Assembly (NCBI RefSeq): GCF_943193065.1
Contig: NZ_CALPCS010000003.1
Coordinates: forward strand, 62,001 to 126,000
Length of the DNA: 64,000 nucleotides
From: Veillonella agrestimuris
Lineage (GTDB): Bacteria; Bacillota; Negativicutes; Veillonellales; Veillonellaceae
Reading direction: 5' to 3'
Shown here: piece by piece, positions 17,110 through 26,873 of the stretch
Numbering within the stretch: the stretch's first letter is position 1
Layout of the letters: the number at the start of each line of letters is the position of its first letter
The notes under the pieces: model-generated
Databases searched by the model: none
Told to the model about the DNA's origin: nothing
What the model saw: only the letters and a program-made list of their open reading frames with translations
Program-made: the position numbers and the translations under genes

Positions 17110-19236
17110 ATGGTAGAAACATTACTCTTGAAAAATCTTAATTGTGCTAATTGTGCTGCTAAAATTGAAGATAAAATTCGTAAAATGGATGGCGTGCAAA
17201 GCGCTGATTTCTCCATTGCTACACATAAATTGAACCTCACTGGGGAATGGGCAGATCGAGAGCAATTAAAAACAGATATCCAAGCTATCTGCGATTCTAT
17301 TGAAGATGGTGTGACAGTAGCTGATTACGAACGATCTGCTAAAGGCGTTGATGAAGGACATCATGACGACCATGGTTCTGAAGGCTTGACTATTGCTGTT
17401 ATTGCTGCAGGTACGTTGTTCATGCTTTATGAAGCATTGACTATCGTTGTGCCTAGTATTTCTATGCCAGAAGCGATTGAAACTCCCATCTATTATTTGG
17501 CGTATATTGTATTAGCCTATCCAGTTCTTAAAACGGCATTTCGCAATATCTTAAAGGGGCAAATTTTTGATGAAAATTTCCTTATGTCTATTGCTACATT
17601 AGGGGCTATTGCCATCGATGCTTTGCCAGAAGCAGTAGGGGTAGTTTTGTTCTATCGCATTGGGGAATTTTTTGAGCATAAAGCGACAGAACGGAGTCGC
17701 CAAGAAATTATGGGGGCCATCGATATGCGTCCTCAAGAAGTACGCGTTGTTGATGAATGTTGCGGCGGTCATATTGTCGTTATGGAGCCTGAAAAAGTAG
17801 AAGTAGGCTGGACTATTGAAGTGCGCCCTGGCGATTTAATCCCTTTAGATGGTACTGTGTTGAGTGGTACTACTCGCGTAAATACGGCGCCTGTAACAGG
17901 CGAACCAGTGCCGGTGAAAGCAGAACCGGGGACAGAACTGTTATCTGGTTGCATCAATGAAAGTGGACGCATTACGATGCGCGTAGACAAGCCGATTGGG
18001 GAGTCTATGGTAACAAAAATTTTAGATGCCGTAGAAAATGCGGCTTCTTCTAAACCTAGAATTGATCGTTTTATTACTCGTTTTGCTCGTGTATATACGC
18101 CTATCGTAGTAGCTTTGGCAGCAATTATCGGAGTGGTACCATCTTTAATTACAGGTGATTGGAATACATGGATTTACACGGCTTTAACATTCCTCGTTAT
18201 TTCTTGCCCATGTGCTCTTGTATTGAGTGTGCCGTTGGCATTTTTCGCAGGCATTGGGAATGCCTCGAAACATGGAATTTTACTAAAAGGCGGTCGCGTA
18301 TTAGAAGCGTTAGCTAGTGTGAAAGCAGTGGCTCTCGATAAAACAGGCACTATTACATCTGGCGAGTTCAAAGTTCACTCTGTAGAAACGGCTCATAGTG
18401 GTATATCTGAAAGCGACGTATTAGGCGTTGCAGCTTCCATTGAGTCTGTGTCTACACATCCTATTGCACAATCTATTGTAACTGCGGCGGCAAAAGGCAA
18501 TATTACCTTCACTGTATCTGATACAGTACAAGAATTAGCTGGTGAAGGTATTGTCGGTAAAGTTGAGGAGCAACAAGTGTTGGTAGGCAATCGTCGCTTG
18601 TTAAATCGTTACGATGTAAAGGATTATCCAATAGAGGCATCTCCTTACGGTACAGAAGTATTGGTGGCCGTAGCTAATCGATATGTGGGCCGTATTGTTA
18701 TTTCTGATGATCCTCGCAGCGATTCTGCAGAAGCGATTAAAAAGCTCAATGTAAACGGTATTAAAACAATTATGCTCACTGGCGACGCGCCAGCAAGTGC
18801 TAATTATATTGCAGAACAAACTGGTGTTAGCGAAGTACATGCGAGCTTGTTGCCACAAGATAAATTGTCGGTTGTGCAATCCACGCGTGCTGCCTATGGG
18901 CCTACTATGTTTGTAGGGGACGGTATTAATGATGCGCCTGTATTGGCTGGTGCTGATGTAGGTGCCGCTATGGGCAGTGGTGCTGATGCTGCTATTGAAG
19001 CTTCTGATGTAGTATTCCTTCGTTCTTCATTAAACGCAGTGGCTCATATTATTGATTTAGCAAAGGCGACATTGTCTGTGGCGTGGCAAAATGTAGTATT
19101 TGCTATTGCTGTGAAAGTCATCATCATGATTCTCGGTGTCATGGGTTACGCATCTATGTGGTGGGCTGTGTTTGGCGATACAGGGGTATCTATTCTCTGT
19201 ATTTTAAACTCCATTCGTATACTAAATCGTCAATAA
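17110..19236 (+). CDS. cadA: P1B-type heavy-metal translocating ATPase (Zn/Cd/Pb exporter)
   Basis: 708 residues. An N-terminal HMA domain carries CANC (Cys12, Cys15), followed by a short His/Asp-rich stretch (about 79-86). The membrane part has the SCPCALVLS motif (about 365-373). The phosphorylation site DKTGTIT lies near 410, the HP locus STHPIAQS near 449, and GDGINDAP near 602, so all P-type motifs are intact. CPC plus the following membrane layout fits the Zn/Cd/Pb (ZntA/CadA) subgroup better than Cu. It exports metal across the inner membrane. The AAAGGAGATACT binding site precedes the ATG. The ArsR-type operator supports a metal-induced single-gene unit. Confidence 0.92.
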   Translation: MVETLLLKNLNCANCAAKIEDKIRKMDGVQSADFSIATHKLNLTGEWADREQLKTDIQAICDSIEDGVTVADYERSAKGVDEGHHDDHGSEGLTIAVIAAGTLFMLYEALTIVVPSISMPEAIETPIYYLAYIVLAYPVLKTAFRNILKGQIFDENFLMSIATLGAIAIDALPEAVGVVLFYRIGEFFEHKATERSRQEIMGAIDMRPQEVRVVDECCGGHIVVMEPEKVEVGWTIEVRPGDLIPLDGTVLSGTTRVNTAPVTGEPVPVKAEPGTELLSGCINESGRITMRVDKPIGESMVTKILDAVENAASSKPRIDRFITRFARVYTPIVVALAAIIGVVPSLITGDWNTWIYTALTFLVISCPCALVLSVPLAFFAGIGNASKHGILLKGGRVLEALASVKAVALDKTGTITSGEFKVHSVETAHSGISESDVLGVAASIESVSTHPIAQSIVTAAAKGNITFTVSDTVQELAGEGIVGKVEEQQVLVGNRRLLNRYDVKDYPIEASPYGTEVLVAVANRYVGRIVISDDPRSDSAEAIKKLNVNGIKTIMLTGDAPASANYIAEQTGVSEVHASLLPQDKLSVVQSTRAAYGPTMFVGDGINDAPVLAGADVGAAMGSGADAAIEASDVVFLRSSLNAVAHIIDLAKATLSVAWQNVVFAIAVKVIIMILGVMGYASMWWAVFGDTGVSILCILNSIRILNRQ

Positions 19237-19317
19237 ATAGTATAGATTATCGATGTCAATTGATGTATAGAAATAAGAAGTGGGACGTAGGACAAGAGAA
19301 CTCATTCGTTATCTCCA

Positions 19318-19393
19318 GAAAAACACCTTCATACCTAACTTATCTATCTTCCGTGAATGGGAGATATGTAAAATAGTGTATGAAGGTGTTTTT
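19318..19393 (+). terminator. Long hairpin terminator after the metal ATPase gene
   Basis: AAAAACACCTTCATAC and GTATGAAGGTGTTTTT are perfect 16-nt arms, with a further inner stem (ATCTTCC/GGGAGAT). The A-rich 5' arm and T-rich 3' arm allow termination in both directions. Confidence 0.85.
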
Positions 19394-19395
19394 AT

Positions 19396-19424
19396 TTGAA
19401 TAGACTACTTAAATAGTATATAAT
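19396..19424 (+). promoter_or_regulatory. Promoter of the CorA-like gene
   Basis: TTGAAT (19396-19401), 17-bp spacer, TATAAT (19419-19424). It begins directly after the preceding terminator. Confidence 0.75.
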
Positions 19425-19472
19425 TTTAAGATAGCCTATTATTTTAATCGTTATGTTGGAAGGAGGGATAAT

Positions 19473-20426
19473 ATGATCACAGTGTACAAGCATATTGAAG
19501 AAGAACTCGTTGCGGATTACACCGTATCAGATGCCACAAAAGGTTCATGGGTAAATTTGGTGAACCCAGACCCCGATGAGTTATCCCTTATTAATATCCT
19601 CACAGAAATTCCTACTGACGTATTAAAGACGGCCCTCGATATGGAAGAACGGTCTCACGTAGAGTTAGAAGATAATTATATCTTTGTGGTTATTAACATT
19701 CCTGCCATTCGCGGTAGCGATATGTATGATACAGTGCCACTCGGTATCTTCTTAACACCAGACTTTTTCATTACTGTCTGCTTAGAAGAATCGGAAGTAC
19801 TCTATCCATTTATTTCTAATCAACTATCTACATTCTATACTTATAAGAAGACTCGTTTTTTATTCCAAATCTTATATCGTACAGCTACATTGTTTTTGCG
19901 CTATTTGCAACAAATCAATCGCCGTACAGACGACATTGAAATTCAATTGCGGCACACTACGAAAAATAAAGACTTTTTCCAATTGTTGGAATTACAGAAA
20001 TCCATGACATATTTTACATCCGCACTGCGCACGAATGGAACAGTTATGGAGCGATTGTTACGCTTGCGTGGTCATAGTACATATAAACATTTGTTAAAAA
20101 TGTACGAAGAAGATGAAGATTTATTAGAAGACGTAATCATCGAAAATAAACAGGCCATCGAAATGGTTGAAATGTATTCCAATATTTTGATGAATATGAT
20201 GAACGCTTTTACATCAATTATTTCTAACAATCTAAATATGGTAATGAAAATGTTAGCCGCTTTGACTATTACATTGGCGGTACCGACTATTATCTTTAGT
20301 TTGTGGGGGACGAATGTGGCCCTCCCATTCCAAGATGATCCACGAGGATTCTACATTATTATCGGCATATCGATTACTTGCTCAATTATAGCTATTATTG
20401 GAATGTGGAAGAAAGATTTATTTTAA
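19473..20426 (+). CDS. CorA-family divalent metal transporter with GTN motif
   Basis: 317 residues. The N-terminal two thirds is a soluble alpha/beta plus long-helix domain, and two membrane helices lie at the C-terminus (about 257-277 and 292-312), the CorA layout. The motif after the first helix reads WGTNVALPF (about 277-285). Canonical CorA has GMN here, and GxN variants exist in relatives such as ZntB, so the transported ion (Mg, Co, Ni or Zn) is uncertain. The C-terminal KKDLF resembles the basic tail of the family. GGAAGGAGGG precedes the ATG. It is a single-gene unit between a promoter and a terminator. Confidence 0.88.
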   Translation: MITVYKHIEEELVADYTVSDATKGSWVNLVNPDPDELSLINILTEIPTDVLKTALDMEERSHVELEDNYIFVVINIPAIRGSDMYDTVPLGIFLTPDFFITVCLEESEVLYPFISNQLSTFYTYKKTRFLFQILYRTATLFLRYLQQINRRTDDIEIQLRHTTKNKDFFQLLELQKSMTYFTSALRTNGTVMERLLRLRGHSTYKHLLKMYEEDEDLLEDVIIENKQAIEMVEMYSNILMNMMNAFTSIISNNLNMVMKMLAALTITLAVPTIIFSLWGTNVALPFQDDPRGFYIIIGISITCSIIAIIGMWKKDLF

Positions 20427-20433
20427 CATTCAT

Positions 20434-20469
20434 GACAGAGCCGAGGTAATAGCCTCGGCTTGTCTTTTA
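20434..20469 (+). terminator. Intrinsic terminator after the CorA-like gene
   Basis: AGCCGAGG and CCTCGGCT with flanking GACA/TGTC form a strong stem, followed by TTTTAT. It lies inside the open frame upstream of menF and so rules out the longer menF start. Confidence 0.85.
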
Positions 20470-20487
20470 TATAACCTGGTGGGAATT

Positions 20488-21630
20488 ATGAATTATAGGA
20501 AAGAGAAATTACAATTAGACAATCCCCTAGAGTTTTGGCTCAATTTTCCCAATGAAGAACGGGTATTTTGGGTAGACCGTCAAAGCAATCGCGTTGTAGT
20601 AGGTGCTAAACGGTTAGCTACTGTGAAAGACGATGAAGAGCGAAAACAATACGCCTATGTCTTTTATGGCGGTACTTTTTTTGATACTACCACCGATCCT
20701 AAATGGCAAGGCATGGGACATGAAATGATTGCTTTTGCTCATTACTATATTGTAGAAGGCGGCGAATCCTTTTATCTCTACCAAGGAGCGCGTAAGGACA
20801 TTGAAAGGTTCCCTATTCATCGCATTGACCATGTGTTTAGAGAAACGAGCCATGATAAATCGGATTGGGATACGTTGATGGACGCCATTCATGAAAGTAT
20901 TGCTAAGGGAGAAACGACGAAAGTTGTAGCCTCTAGAGAAGTGGAGTTTACCAGTGATCAAGATTTCGATGTGCCGAGCATATTAGATCGATTAGTAGAA
21001 AATAATCCGAACTGTTTTATTTTCGCCTATGAAAAAGACGGTCGTGTATTCCTCGGTGCTTCTCCAGAAATATTGGTACGCCATAGGGGCTCTCAAATTT
21101 TAAGTTACGCCTTGGCCGGAACAGCCCCTAAATTAGGGCCTAATGCTTGGACTAAAAAACAATTATTAGAGGACCCTAAAAATAGAGTGGAACACAATAT
21201 TGTGCGAGATCGTATTGTGGATACTATGAAACGGATTACTTCCAACGTGTCTGTAGGAGATACGGAGATTATGGAGTTGTCTAGACTCTATCATTTGCGC
21301 ACTATTATTACTGCTGTAGATAGTACGAAATCCCTTATTGAGTGGGGACAACTACTTCATCCAACGCCCGCTTTAGGAGGCGAACCGAGAGAGTCAGCGC
21401 TAGCCCTTCTCGAGCAGTATGAAGCTCATGAACGGGGCATGTATGCAGCACCCTTTGGGTTTATGAAAGATATGGGGGATGGTATTCTCATCGTTGCCAT
21501 TCGGTCAGCCCTCGTTATGGGGAATAAGCTTTATGCTTATGCTGGTTGTGGTGTTGTGGCAGGTTCTGATAGTGATGCAGAATATGAAGAAACAAATGTG
21601 AAGATGCGCACTATATTGGATGCTTTGTAA
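20488..21630 (+). CDS. menF: Isochorismate synthase (menaquinone pathway)
   Basis: 380 residues from ATG 20488. The frame opens upstream, but that part crosses a terminator. It belongs to the chorismate-utilising family: VVASREVEF, FLGASPEILV, then AGTAPKLG, the LHPTPALGGEPRE segment, and a C-terminal YAGCGVVAGSD stretch. It converts chorismate to isochorismate, the first step of menaquinone synthesis. Only a weak binding site (GGTGGGAATT) precedes it. menD follows 57 bp later. The men context separates it from anthranilate or salicylate synthases. Confidence 0.93.
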   Translation: MNYRKEKLQLDNPLEFWLNFPNEERVFWVDRQSNRVVVGAKRLATVKDDEERKQYAYVFYGGTFFDTTTDPKWQGMGHEMIAFAHYYIVEGGESFYLYQGARKDIERFPIHRIDHVFRETSHDKSDWDTLMDAIHESIAKGETTKVVASREVEFTSDQDFDVPSILDRLVENNPNCFIFAYEKDGRVFLGASPEILVRHRGSQILSYALAGTAPKLGPNAWTKKQLLEDPKNRVEHNIVRDRIVDTMKRITSNVSVGDTEIMELSRLYHLRTIITAVDSTKSLIEWGQLLHPTPALGGEPRESALALLEQYEAHERGMYAAPFGFMKDMGDGILIVAIRSALVMGNKLYAYAGCGVVAGSDSDAEYEETNVKMRTILDAL

Positions 21631-21687
21631 AGATGGGAAATTACAGGAAGATAAGCAGTACACAAATACTTTACGAAGGAGAATCGT

Positions 21688-23427
21688 ATGAATGAATATA
21701 TCGCGCCTTTTGTGGATGAATTTTACCGATTAGGTGTAAAATATGCTGTCTTTAGCCCAGGATCCCGGTCTACGACGATGGCGATGCTATTTACGGAGCA
21801 CGGCGGATTTCAAACATATATGAATATCGATGAGCGTTCAGCCGCCTTTATGGCGCTTGGCATTGCCAAAGGCCATGATGAACCAGTCATTCTAGTCTGT
21901 ACATCGGGATCGGCAATGGCTCATTATGTACCAGCTATATTAGAAGCTCAATATAGCGGCGTTCCTCTCATTGTACTCACTGCAGACCGTCCTCATACCT
22001 TGCAATCGATGGGAGCACCGCAAACGATTGATCAACAAAAGCTATTCGGTCATGCTGTCAATTATTATGAAGAACTAGCAGTGCCGCAAGAGGGCCATTA
22101 TTATACATATCCTCGGTTAGTGGCTAGAAAAGCAGTGATGAAGGCTCTCGATGATAAGCGAGGTCCTGTACATATTAATGTGCCTTTATTTGAACCATTA
22201 GTACCTGAGTTAGAACGAAGCCATTTTGAAGCAGGATATACTCCGTTCAAGATTGTTAGGCGTGGAGATTTACAAAGTTATTTTGATGATGTATTTATAC
22301 AAGACTTAGCAGTTAAACTTAGGGGCAAACGAGTGCTTATCGTTGCAGGACCTCAAGTTAGATTGGACGAGGGGGCAGCTATTGTAACGCTCGGGGAAGC
22401 TTTGGGGGCAACTATATTGTCGGATCCGTTATCTAATGTGAGACGCTTAGGCACCACTGGAATTATTAGCGCTTATGATGTCTTTTTAAAGAAGAAAGAA
22501 TTGTGGTCATTATTAGAGCCAGATGTAATTATCCAATTTGGTCATGTATTAATATCAAAACGGGCGCAACAATTTTTGAATTATTGCAATAATGCTGAAT
22601 ATATTGTGGTTCATCCTACTATGGATTATATAAATCCAGTAGGAATAACGACAATACATATACAAAGTTCTATTTCGGCTTTCTGTAGATCTCTTATAAA
22701 TTGTAGTACTACTGTAATGCATGTGAAAGAAAACAACGGAGTAGTCTATTCTTATCTACATCGATGGGATTATCTTGATAAAGGGATAAGGACTTTGTTA
22801 AATGGAACCATCGCTTATGAACCATCTTGCTTTGAAGGGCGCACCATAATAGAAATACAACGTTTTATGCCTAAAGGTGGACAGTTAATGATTGCCAATA
22901 GTATGTCGATTCGCTATATGGATTGCTATTGGAGTGGAATAGGAGATATTTTTGTATATGGTAATCGCGGTGTCAATGGCATTGATGGCACTGTATCAAC
23001 TGCTATAGGTCTTGCTCAAAATGGAAAACCTACTGTATTAATTACAGGCGATTTGGCATTCTTTCACGATCTAAATGGATTGGCTATGGCGAATGAGAAC
23101 ATTAACCTTACTATTGTGCTCCATAATAACGATGGTGGTGGGATTTTTGAATATTTACCGCAAAAAGAGGTGAAGTATTTCGACTACTTGTTTTCTACTG
23201 AACAAGGCTTAGACTATAGTGGTGCGGCTACTTTGTATAAATGCTCCTATGAGCGCATTGAGAAGGCAGATGATTTCGCAAAAGCTTTCAAAACAGCTGT
23301 AGCTAGCAAAGGTATTCATATTATAGAAGTTCCTACAGATAAAGAACGGAGTAGTCAATTGCATGACGCTTATACTGCATTAAATGGAGATATAGAGGAA
23401 TTAAAAGGATATATTGAACAATTTTAA
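21688..23427 (+). CDS. menD: SEPHCHC synthase MenD (thiamine diphosphate enzyme)
   Basis: 579 residues. It adds 2-oxoglutarate-derived succinic semialdehyde to isochorismate. The N-terminal PYR domain has FSPGSRSTTMAM (about 23-34) and a Glu in NIDERSAAF, the middle domain spans about 190-340, and the C-terminal PP domain has NRGVNGIDGTVSTAIGLA and GDLAFFHDLNGL, the thiamine diphosphate site. GAAGGAGAATCGT precedes the ATG. The codons from about 22200 to 23000 look slightly more AT-rich than those around them, but the reading frame is intact. Confidence 0.95.
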   Translation: MNEYIAPFVDEFYRLGVKYAVFSPGSRSTTMAMLFTEHGGFQTYMNIDERSAAFMALGIAKGHDEPVILVCTSGSAMAHYVPAILEAQYSGVPLIVLTADRPHTLQSMGAPQTIDQQKLFGHAVNYYEELAVPQEGHYYTYPRLVARKAVMKALDDKRGPVHINVPLFEPLVPELERSHFEAGYTPFKIVRRGDLQSYFDDVFIQDLAVKLRGKRVLIVAGPQVRLDEGAAIVTLGEALGATILSDPLSNVRRLGTTGIISAYDVFLKKKELWSLLEPDVIIQFGHVLISKRAQQFLNYCNNAEYIVVHPTMDYINPVGITTIHIQSSISAFCRSLINCSTTVMHVKENNGVVYSYLHRWDYLDKGIRTLLNGTIAYEPSCFEGRTIIEIQRFMPKGGQLMIANSMSIRYMDCYWSGIGDIFVYGNRGVNGIDGTVSTAIGLAQNGKPTVLITGDLAFFHDLNGLAMANENINLTIVLHNNDGGGIFEYLPQKEVKYFDYLFSTEQGLDYSGAATLYKCSYERIEKADDFAKAFKTAVASKGIHIIEVPTDKERSSQLHDAYTALNGDIEELKGYIEQF

Positions 23428-23462
23428 GGTATAATATAAGGTGCATGATTAATATGAAGGAG

Positions 23463-23476
23463 CTATTAGCTAATAG
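23463..23476. repeat. 14-bp perfect palindrome between menD and menH
   Basis: CTATTAGCTAATAG is a perfect palindrome, 69 bp upstream of the menH start, in a 117-bp AT-rich gap. A TATAAT word lies at 23432-23437 without a clear -35. It could be an operator for an internal men promoter, but nothing else supports this. Confidence 0.35.
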
Positions 23477-23544
23477 ATATAACGAAAATGTAATGAATTA
23501 ATTGATGAAATAAAATTAGTGCTTATATTTCAATGGAGTTTACC

Positions 23545-24405
23545 ATGGGTTCATATGCATGTAGCATTGTTGATATATTACAAAATCATAACGGTCACCG
23601 CATGTATATCGATTTCGGTGACTATCGTTACGGATTGACTATGACTGGCGAAGGGAAGCCTCTCGTTTGTTTGCATGGCTTTTCTGAATCGGGTTATACT
23701 TGGGATGGTATTGTCGTACCTGGATACCAATTGATTCGTATTGATACTATTGGTCATGGTGATTCCGATATTCCTGAAGATAGGAAGGCCTTTACCATTC
23801 CTCAAATGCTAGATGATTTGCATACGGTTATGACTGCCGTCGCTGGTGAAAGCTATGTTCTCATGGGCTATTCTATGGGGGCTCGCTTAGCGTTGCTATA
23901 TGCTTTAGACTATGGTGAAGGTATTGAAAAGCTCATTTTAGAGAGCGGATCCGTAGGTATTGCATCAGAGGTAGAGCGGGCGCAACGAAAATTGAGTGAT
24001 GACACGTTAGCTGCTGCTATAGAAGAGAACGGTAATCTTTGGTTTGCTGAGAAATGGTCGGCGGCATCAATTTTTGAATCCCAAAATCGGTTGCCTGAAG
24101 GGATACGAGAGAAATTATTCCGCCGGAGAGCACATAACAGCCCTTATGCGCTAGCCGAAACGTTACGCAGTTCTGGACAAGGTGTGATGCCTTATGTAGG
24201 TCATTGCTTAGAAGAATTACAAATGGATGGTCTATATATTAGTGGCGCATTAGATACAAAATATACTACAATAGGAAGAGAACTATTTGGCCCTTTAAAG
24301 AGCTTTCAACATGTGCAAATTGAACAGGCGGGACATAATGTACATCTAGAAGCGCCAGGTCCATTTATGACAGCTGTTACAGAATTTTTATATAAGAAAG
24401 GTTGA
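23545..24405 (+). CDS. menH: SHCHC synthase MenH-like alpha/beta hydrolase
   Basis: 286 residues from ATG 23545, preceded at 6 bp by GGAG; an ATG 12 bp further upstream lacks a binding site. It is an alpha/beta-hydrolase fold: [11 protein letters not shown] (oxyanion loop), the nucleophile elbow GYSMGAR (Ser about 109), a lid region, and a C-terminal [10 protein letters not shown] with the catalytic His. The step is loss of pyruvate from SEPHCHC to form SHCHC. Assignment rests on the position between menD and menB, since the fold alone would not identify the substrate. It ends 4 bp before menB. Confidence 0.85.
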   Translation: MGSYACSIVDILQNHNGHRMYIDFGDYRYGLTMTGEGKPLVCLHGFSESGYTWDGIVVPGYQLIRIDTIGHGDSDIPEDRKAFTIPQMLDDLHTVMTAVAGESYVLMGYSMGARLALLYALDYGEGIEKLILESGSVGIASEVERAQRKLSDDTLAAAIEENGNLWFAEKWSAASIFESQNRLPEGIREKLFRRRAHNSPYALAETLRSSGQGVMPYVGHCLEELQMDGLYISGALDTKYTTIGRELFGPLKSFQHVQIEQAGHNVHLEAPGPFMTAVTEFLYKKG

Positions 24406-24409
24406 ATCC

Positions 24410-25252
24410 ATGAGTAAGTTTGATTGGAAAGTATTAGATCGTAATTACGAAGACGTTATTTATGAAACCTATAACGGCATTGCGAAGATTACTATTAATC
24501 GTCCAGAAGTGCGTAACGCATTTCGCCCTAAAACAGTAATGGAGCTCATCGATGCGTTTACAGTAGCTCGAGAAGATGCAGAAGTTGGGGTTATCGTATT
24601 GACTGGTGCTAATCACGGTCAAGGAGAAGATAAAGAGGCATTCTGCTCTGGCGGTGACCAAAGCGTGCGCGGCCACGGGGGTTATGTAGGAGAAGACAAT
24701 GTTCCTCGTCTTAACGTACTTGATTTACAACGTTTGATTCGTGTCACACCAAAACCTGTTATTGCGATGGTTAATGGTTTTGCTATTGGTGGAGGCCATG
24801 TACTTCACATTGTATGTGATTTGACGATTGCTTCTGAAAATGCGAAATTCGGTCAAACAGGCCCTCGTGTAGGCTCTTTTGATGCTGGGTACGGCGCTGG
24901 TTACTTAGCACGTATGATTGGGCATAAACGAGCTCGTGAAGTGTGGTTCTTATGCCGTCAATATACAGCTGCTCAAGCTTATGAAATGGGTATGGTTAAC
25001 TGCGTTGTACCATTCGATAAATTAGAAGAAGAAACCGTACAATGGTGTAATGAAATCCTCGCCTTATCCCCAATGGCTCTCCGTATGTTGAAAGCATCCT
25101 TCAATGCTGATACAGATGGTCTTGCTGGATTACAACAATTTGCTGGCGATGCTACATTGATGTATTATACAACTGATGAAGCGAAAGAAGGCCGCGATGC
25201 GTTTAAAGAAAAACGGAAACCAGACTTCGGTAAATTCCCTAAATTCCCATAA
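24410..25252 (+). CDS. menB: 1,4-Dihydroxy-2-naphthoyl-CoA synthase MenB
   Basis: 280 residues, crotonase fold. It cyclises o-succinylbenzoyl-CoA to DHNA-CoA. It shows the MenB signature set: [16 protein letters not shown] near the N-terminus, [41 protein letters not shown] and the C-terminal REGRDAF-like [14 protein letters not shown]. The Asp-containing SFDAG loop is the type without a bicarbonate requirement difference I can resolve. It starts 4 bp after menH and is followed by a terminator, so the menF-D-H-B group ends here. Confidence 0.96.
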   Translation: MSKFDWKVLDRNYEDVIYETYNGIAKITINRPEVRNAFRPKTVMELIDAFTVAREDAEVGVIVLTGANHGQGEDKEAFCSGGDQSVRGHGGYVGEDNVPRLNVLDLQRLIRVTPKPVIAMVNGFAIGGGHVLHIVCDLTIASENAKFGQTGPRVGSFDAGYGAGYLARMIGHKRAREVWFLCRQYTAAQAYEMGMVNCVVPFDKLEEETVQWCNEILALSPMALRMLKASFNADTDGLAGLQQFAGDATLMYYTTDEAKEGRDAFKEKRKPDFGKFPKFP

Positions 25253-25256
25253 TATA

Positions 25257-25299
25257 AAGCAAATCTGCTAAGGTTATTCTTAGCGGATTTGCTTTTTCT
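25257..25299 (+). terminator. Intrinsic terminator after menB
   Basis: AAGCAAATC-TGCTAAG and CTTAGCG-GATTTGCTT pair over about 16 bp around a 6-nt loop and run into TTTTTC. Confidence 0.9.
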
Positions 25300-25302
25300 T
25301 TA

Positions 25303-25311
25303 TGCTATACT
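25303..25311 (+). promoter_or_regulatory. Extended -10 promoter of menE
   Basis: TGC followed by TATACT. No good -35 box lies at 16-18 bp, as expected for extended -10 promoters. It is placed directly after the menB terminator and 75 bp before menE. Confidence 0.5.
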
Positions 25312-25386
25312 GTTATATACTTAGAGTAAAATGTGTTAGATACAAACATGCAGATGAATGAAAGCAAATATATTGTGAGGTAAATT

Positions 25387-26859
25387 ATGCAATGGCTTAA
25401 AGAATGGGTAGAGCGAGAGCCTCATAGATTATGTATTAATGAATATAGTTATGATGATATATATAGGGCTGTTATATATGTAGCGAAACAGTTAGATTCA
25501 GTTCTTGCCAATACAAAACGAATTGCTATTATTTCGGACAATTCTGTTACAATGGCGGTTTATATTTTGGCATCTATGTTGTTACATAAGGAAATTCTTT
25601 TGTTAAATGTTCATTTGAAACCATCAGAAATTGAAAAACAATTAGATGTGTTGCAAGTGTCTACTGTTATTAGTAGTACTGAAAGGATGAGACAAATTCC
25701 ATCTACTGCGGAGCGAGTAATTCCTTTTGATGAACAAGTGTTGAAATATATGGATTGGAAGACAGCTGAAGATTTGTCTCAACAAGATGTTTTGCTGGAC
25801 TTTGAAGGCGATCAATCTATAGTTGAAGAATTTAATTGGCAATTTATCGATGATGATGTAGTGGTAATTATGAATACAAGTGCTACATCAGGGGTCTTCA
25901 AGTCGGTGCCAATCCGGTGGGGCCAAATTCAAGCTCACGTTGCAGCTTCTCAACAAGTATTGGGGGTAGATGATAAGGATAATTGGCTCGTTGTATTACC
26001 GTTATTCCATGTTAGTGGCTTATCTATTTTGATGCGGTCTTTATATAATGGAACGGCTATGACAATCCTTCCATCGTACGATGAAGAGCGAGTACTACAG
26101 TTAATCGAAGACAAAGAGATTACCATGATGTCTTTAGTGCCGACTTTGTTGCAACGACTAGAGCCGAGCATTAAAGATCATGCGTTACGGGTCATTTTAT
26201 TAGGCGGCGAATTCATTCACCGTCCTTTGATCGACACTTGTGTAGCTAAACAGTTGCCTATTTATAAAACATATGGCATGACAGAAACTTTCAGTCAAAG
26301 TGTGACTATGCCTGTATTGTCGAATTTGGATAACCTTGATTCCGTTGGATTACCGTTACCAGGCATGACTGTACACATTGCCAATCCTGATGCAGACGGA
26401 ATTGGTGAAATCCTCCTAGAAGGGCCTATGGTGATGACTGGGTATTACGGAAAAGAACCGATTCATGGTGTTTTTAATACCAATGATATTGGTTATATCG
26501 ACGACGATGGGTATGTCTATATTTTGAATCGGCGTACAGATTTAATCATTTCTGGTGGGGAGAATATTTATCCTAAGGAAATTGAGGATTTACTCTATGC
26601 GCACCATATGGTGAAAGAATGTGCTGTCGTTCCTGTAGTGGATGATACGTGGGGTCAAGTGCCGGCATTATTTGTATCTATTCATGAGGGGAACGGGGAC
26701 TCTAAAGAATTTGTTACAACAGAATTGCAGCAGTATATGTTGCAGCACTTAGCGAAATATAAAGTGCCTAAGTATATAACAATTTTACCTCAATTACCTC
26801 GAAACGGAACGGGAAAAATTATGAGGAAGGAATTGGCTACTTATTTAGAGAACGATTAA
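25387..26859 (+). CDS. menE: o-Succinylbenzoate-CoA ligase MenE
   Basis: 490 residues, ANL adenylate-forming family. It activates o-succinylbenzoate with ATP and CoA. Motifs in order: the P-loop-like NTSATSGVFKSVPIRW, LPLFHVSGLSILMRSL, YGMTETFSQSV, the Asp in TNDIGYIDDDGYV, RRTDLIISGGENIYPKEIE, and the C-terminal lysine region LPRNGTGKIMRKEL. The P-loop is unusually poor in Thr-Gly (TSATSG) but still plausible. TGTGAGG precedes the ATG. menC follows after 14 bp. Confidence 0.95.
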   Translation: MQWLKEWVEREPHRLCINEYSYDDIYRAVIYVAKQLDSVLANTKRIAIISDNSVTMAVYILASMLLHKEILLLNVHLKPSEIEKQLDVLQVSTVISSTERMRQIPSTAERVIPFDEQVLKYMDWKTAEDLSQQDVLLDFEGDQSIVEEFNWQFIDDDVVVIMNTSATSGVFKSVPIRWGQIQAHVAASQQVLGVDDKDNWLVVLPLFHVSGLSILMRSLYNGTAMTILPSYDEERVLQLIEDKEITMMSLVPTLLQRLEPSIKDHALRVILLGGEFIHRPLIDTCVAKQLPIYKTYGMTETFSQSVTMPVLSNLDNLDSVGLPLPGMTVHIANPDADGIGEILLEGPMVMTGYYGKEPIHGVFNTNDIGYIDDDGYVYILNRRTDLIISGGENIYPKEIEDLLYAHHMVKECAVVPVVDDTWGQVPALFVSIHEGNGDSKEFVTTELQQYMLQHLAKYKVPKYITILPQLPRNGTGKIMRKELATYLEND

Positions 26860-26873
26860 CCGAGGGGCGATAT

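Noticed and set aside
22200..23000. AT-rich stretch in menD as a sign of transfer
   Set aside because: The difference from the neighbouring sequence is slight and judged by eye; motifs and frame are continuous.
23453..23500. 15-codon frame between menD and menH
   Set aside because: No ribosome binding site and too short to support without conservation data.
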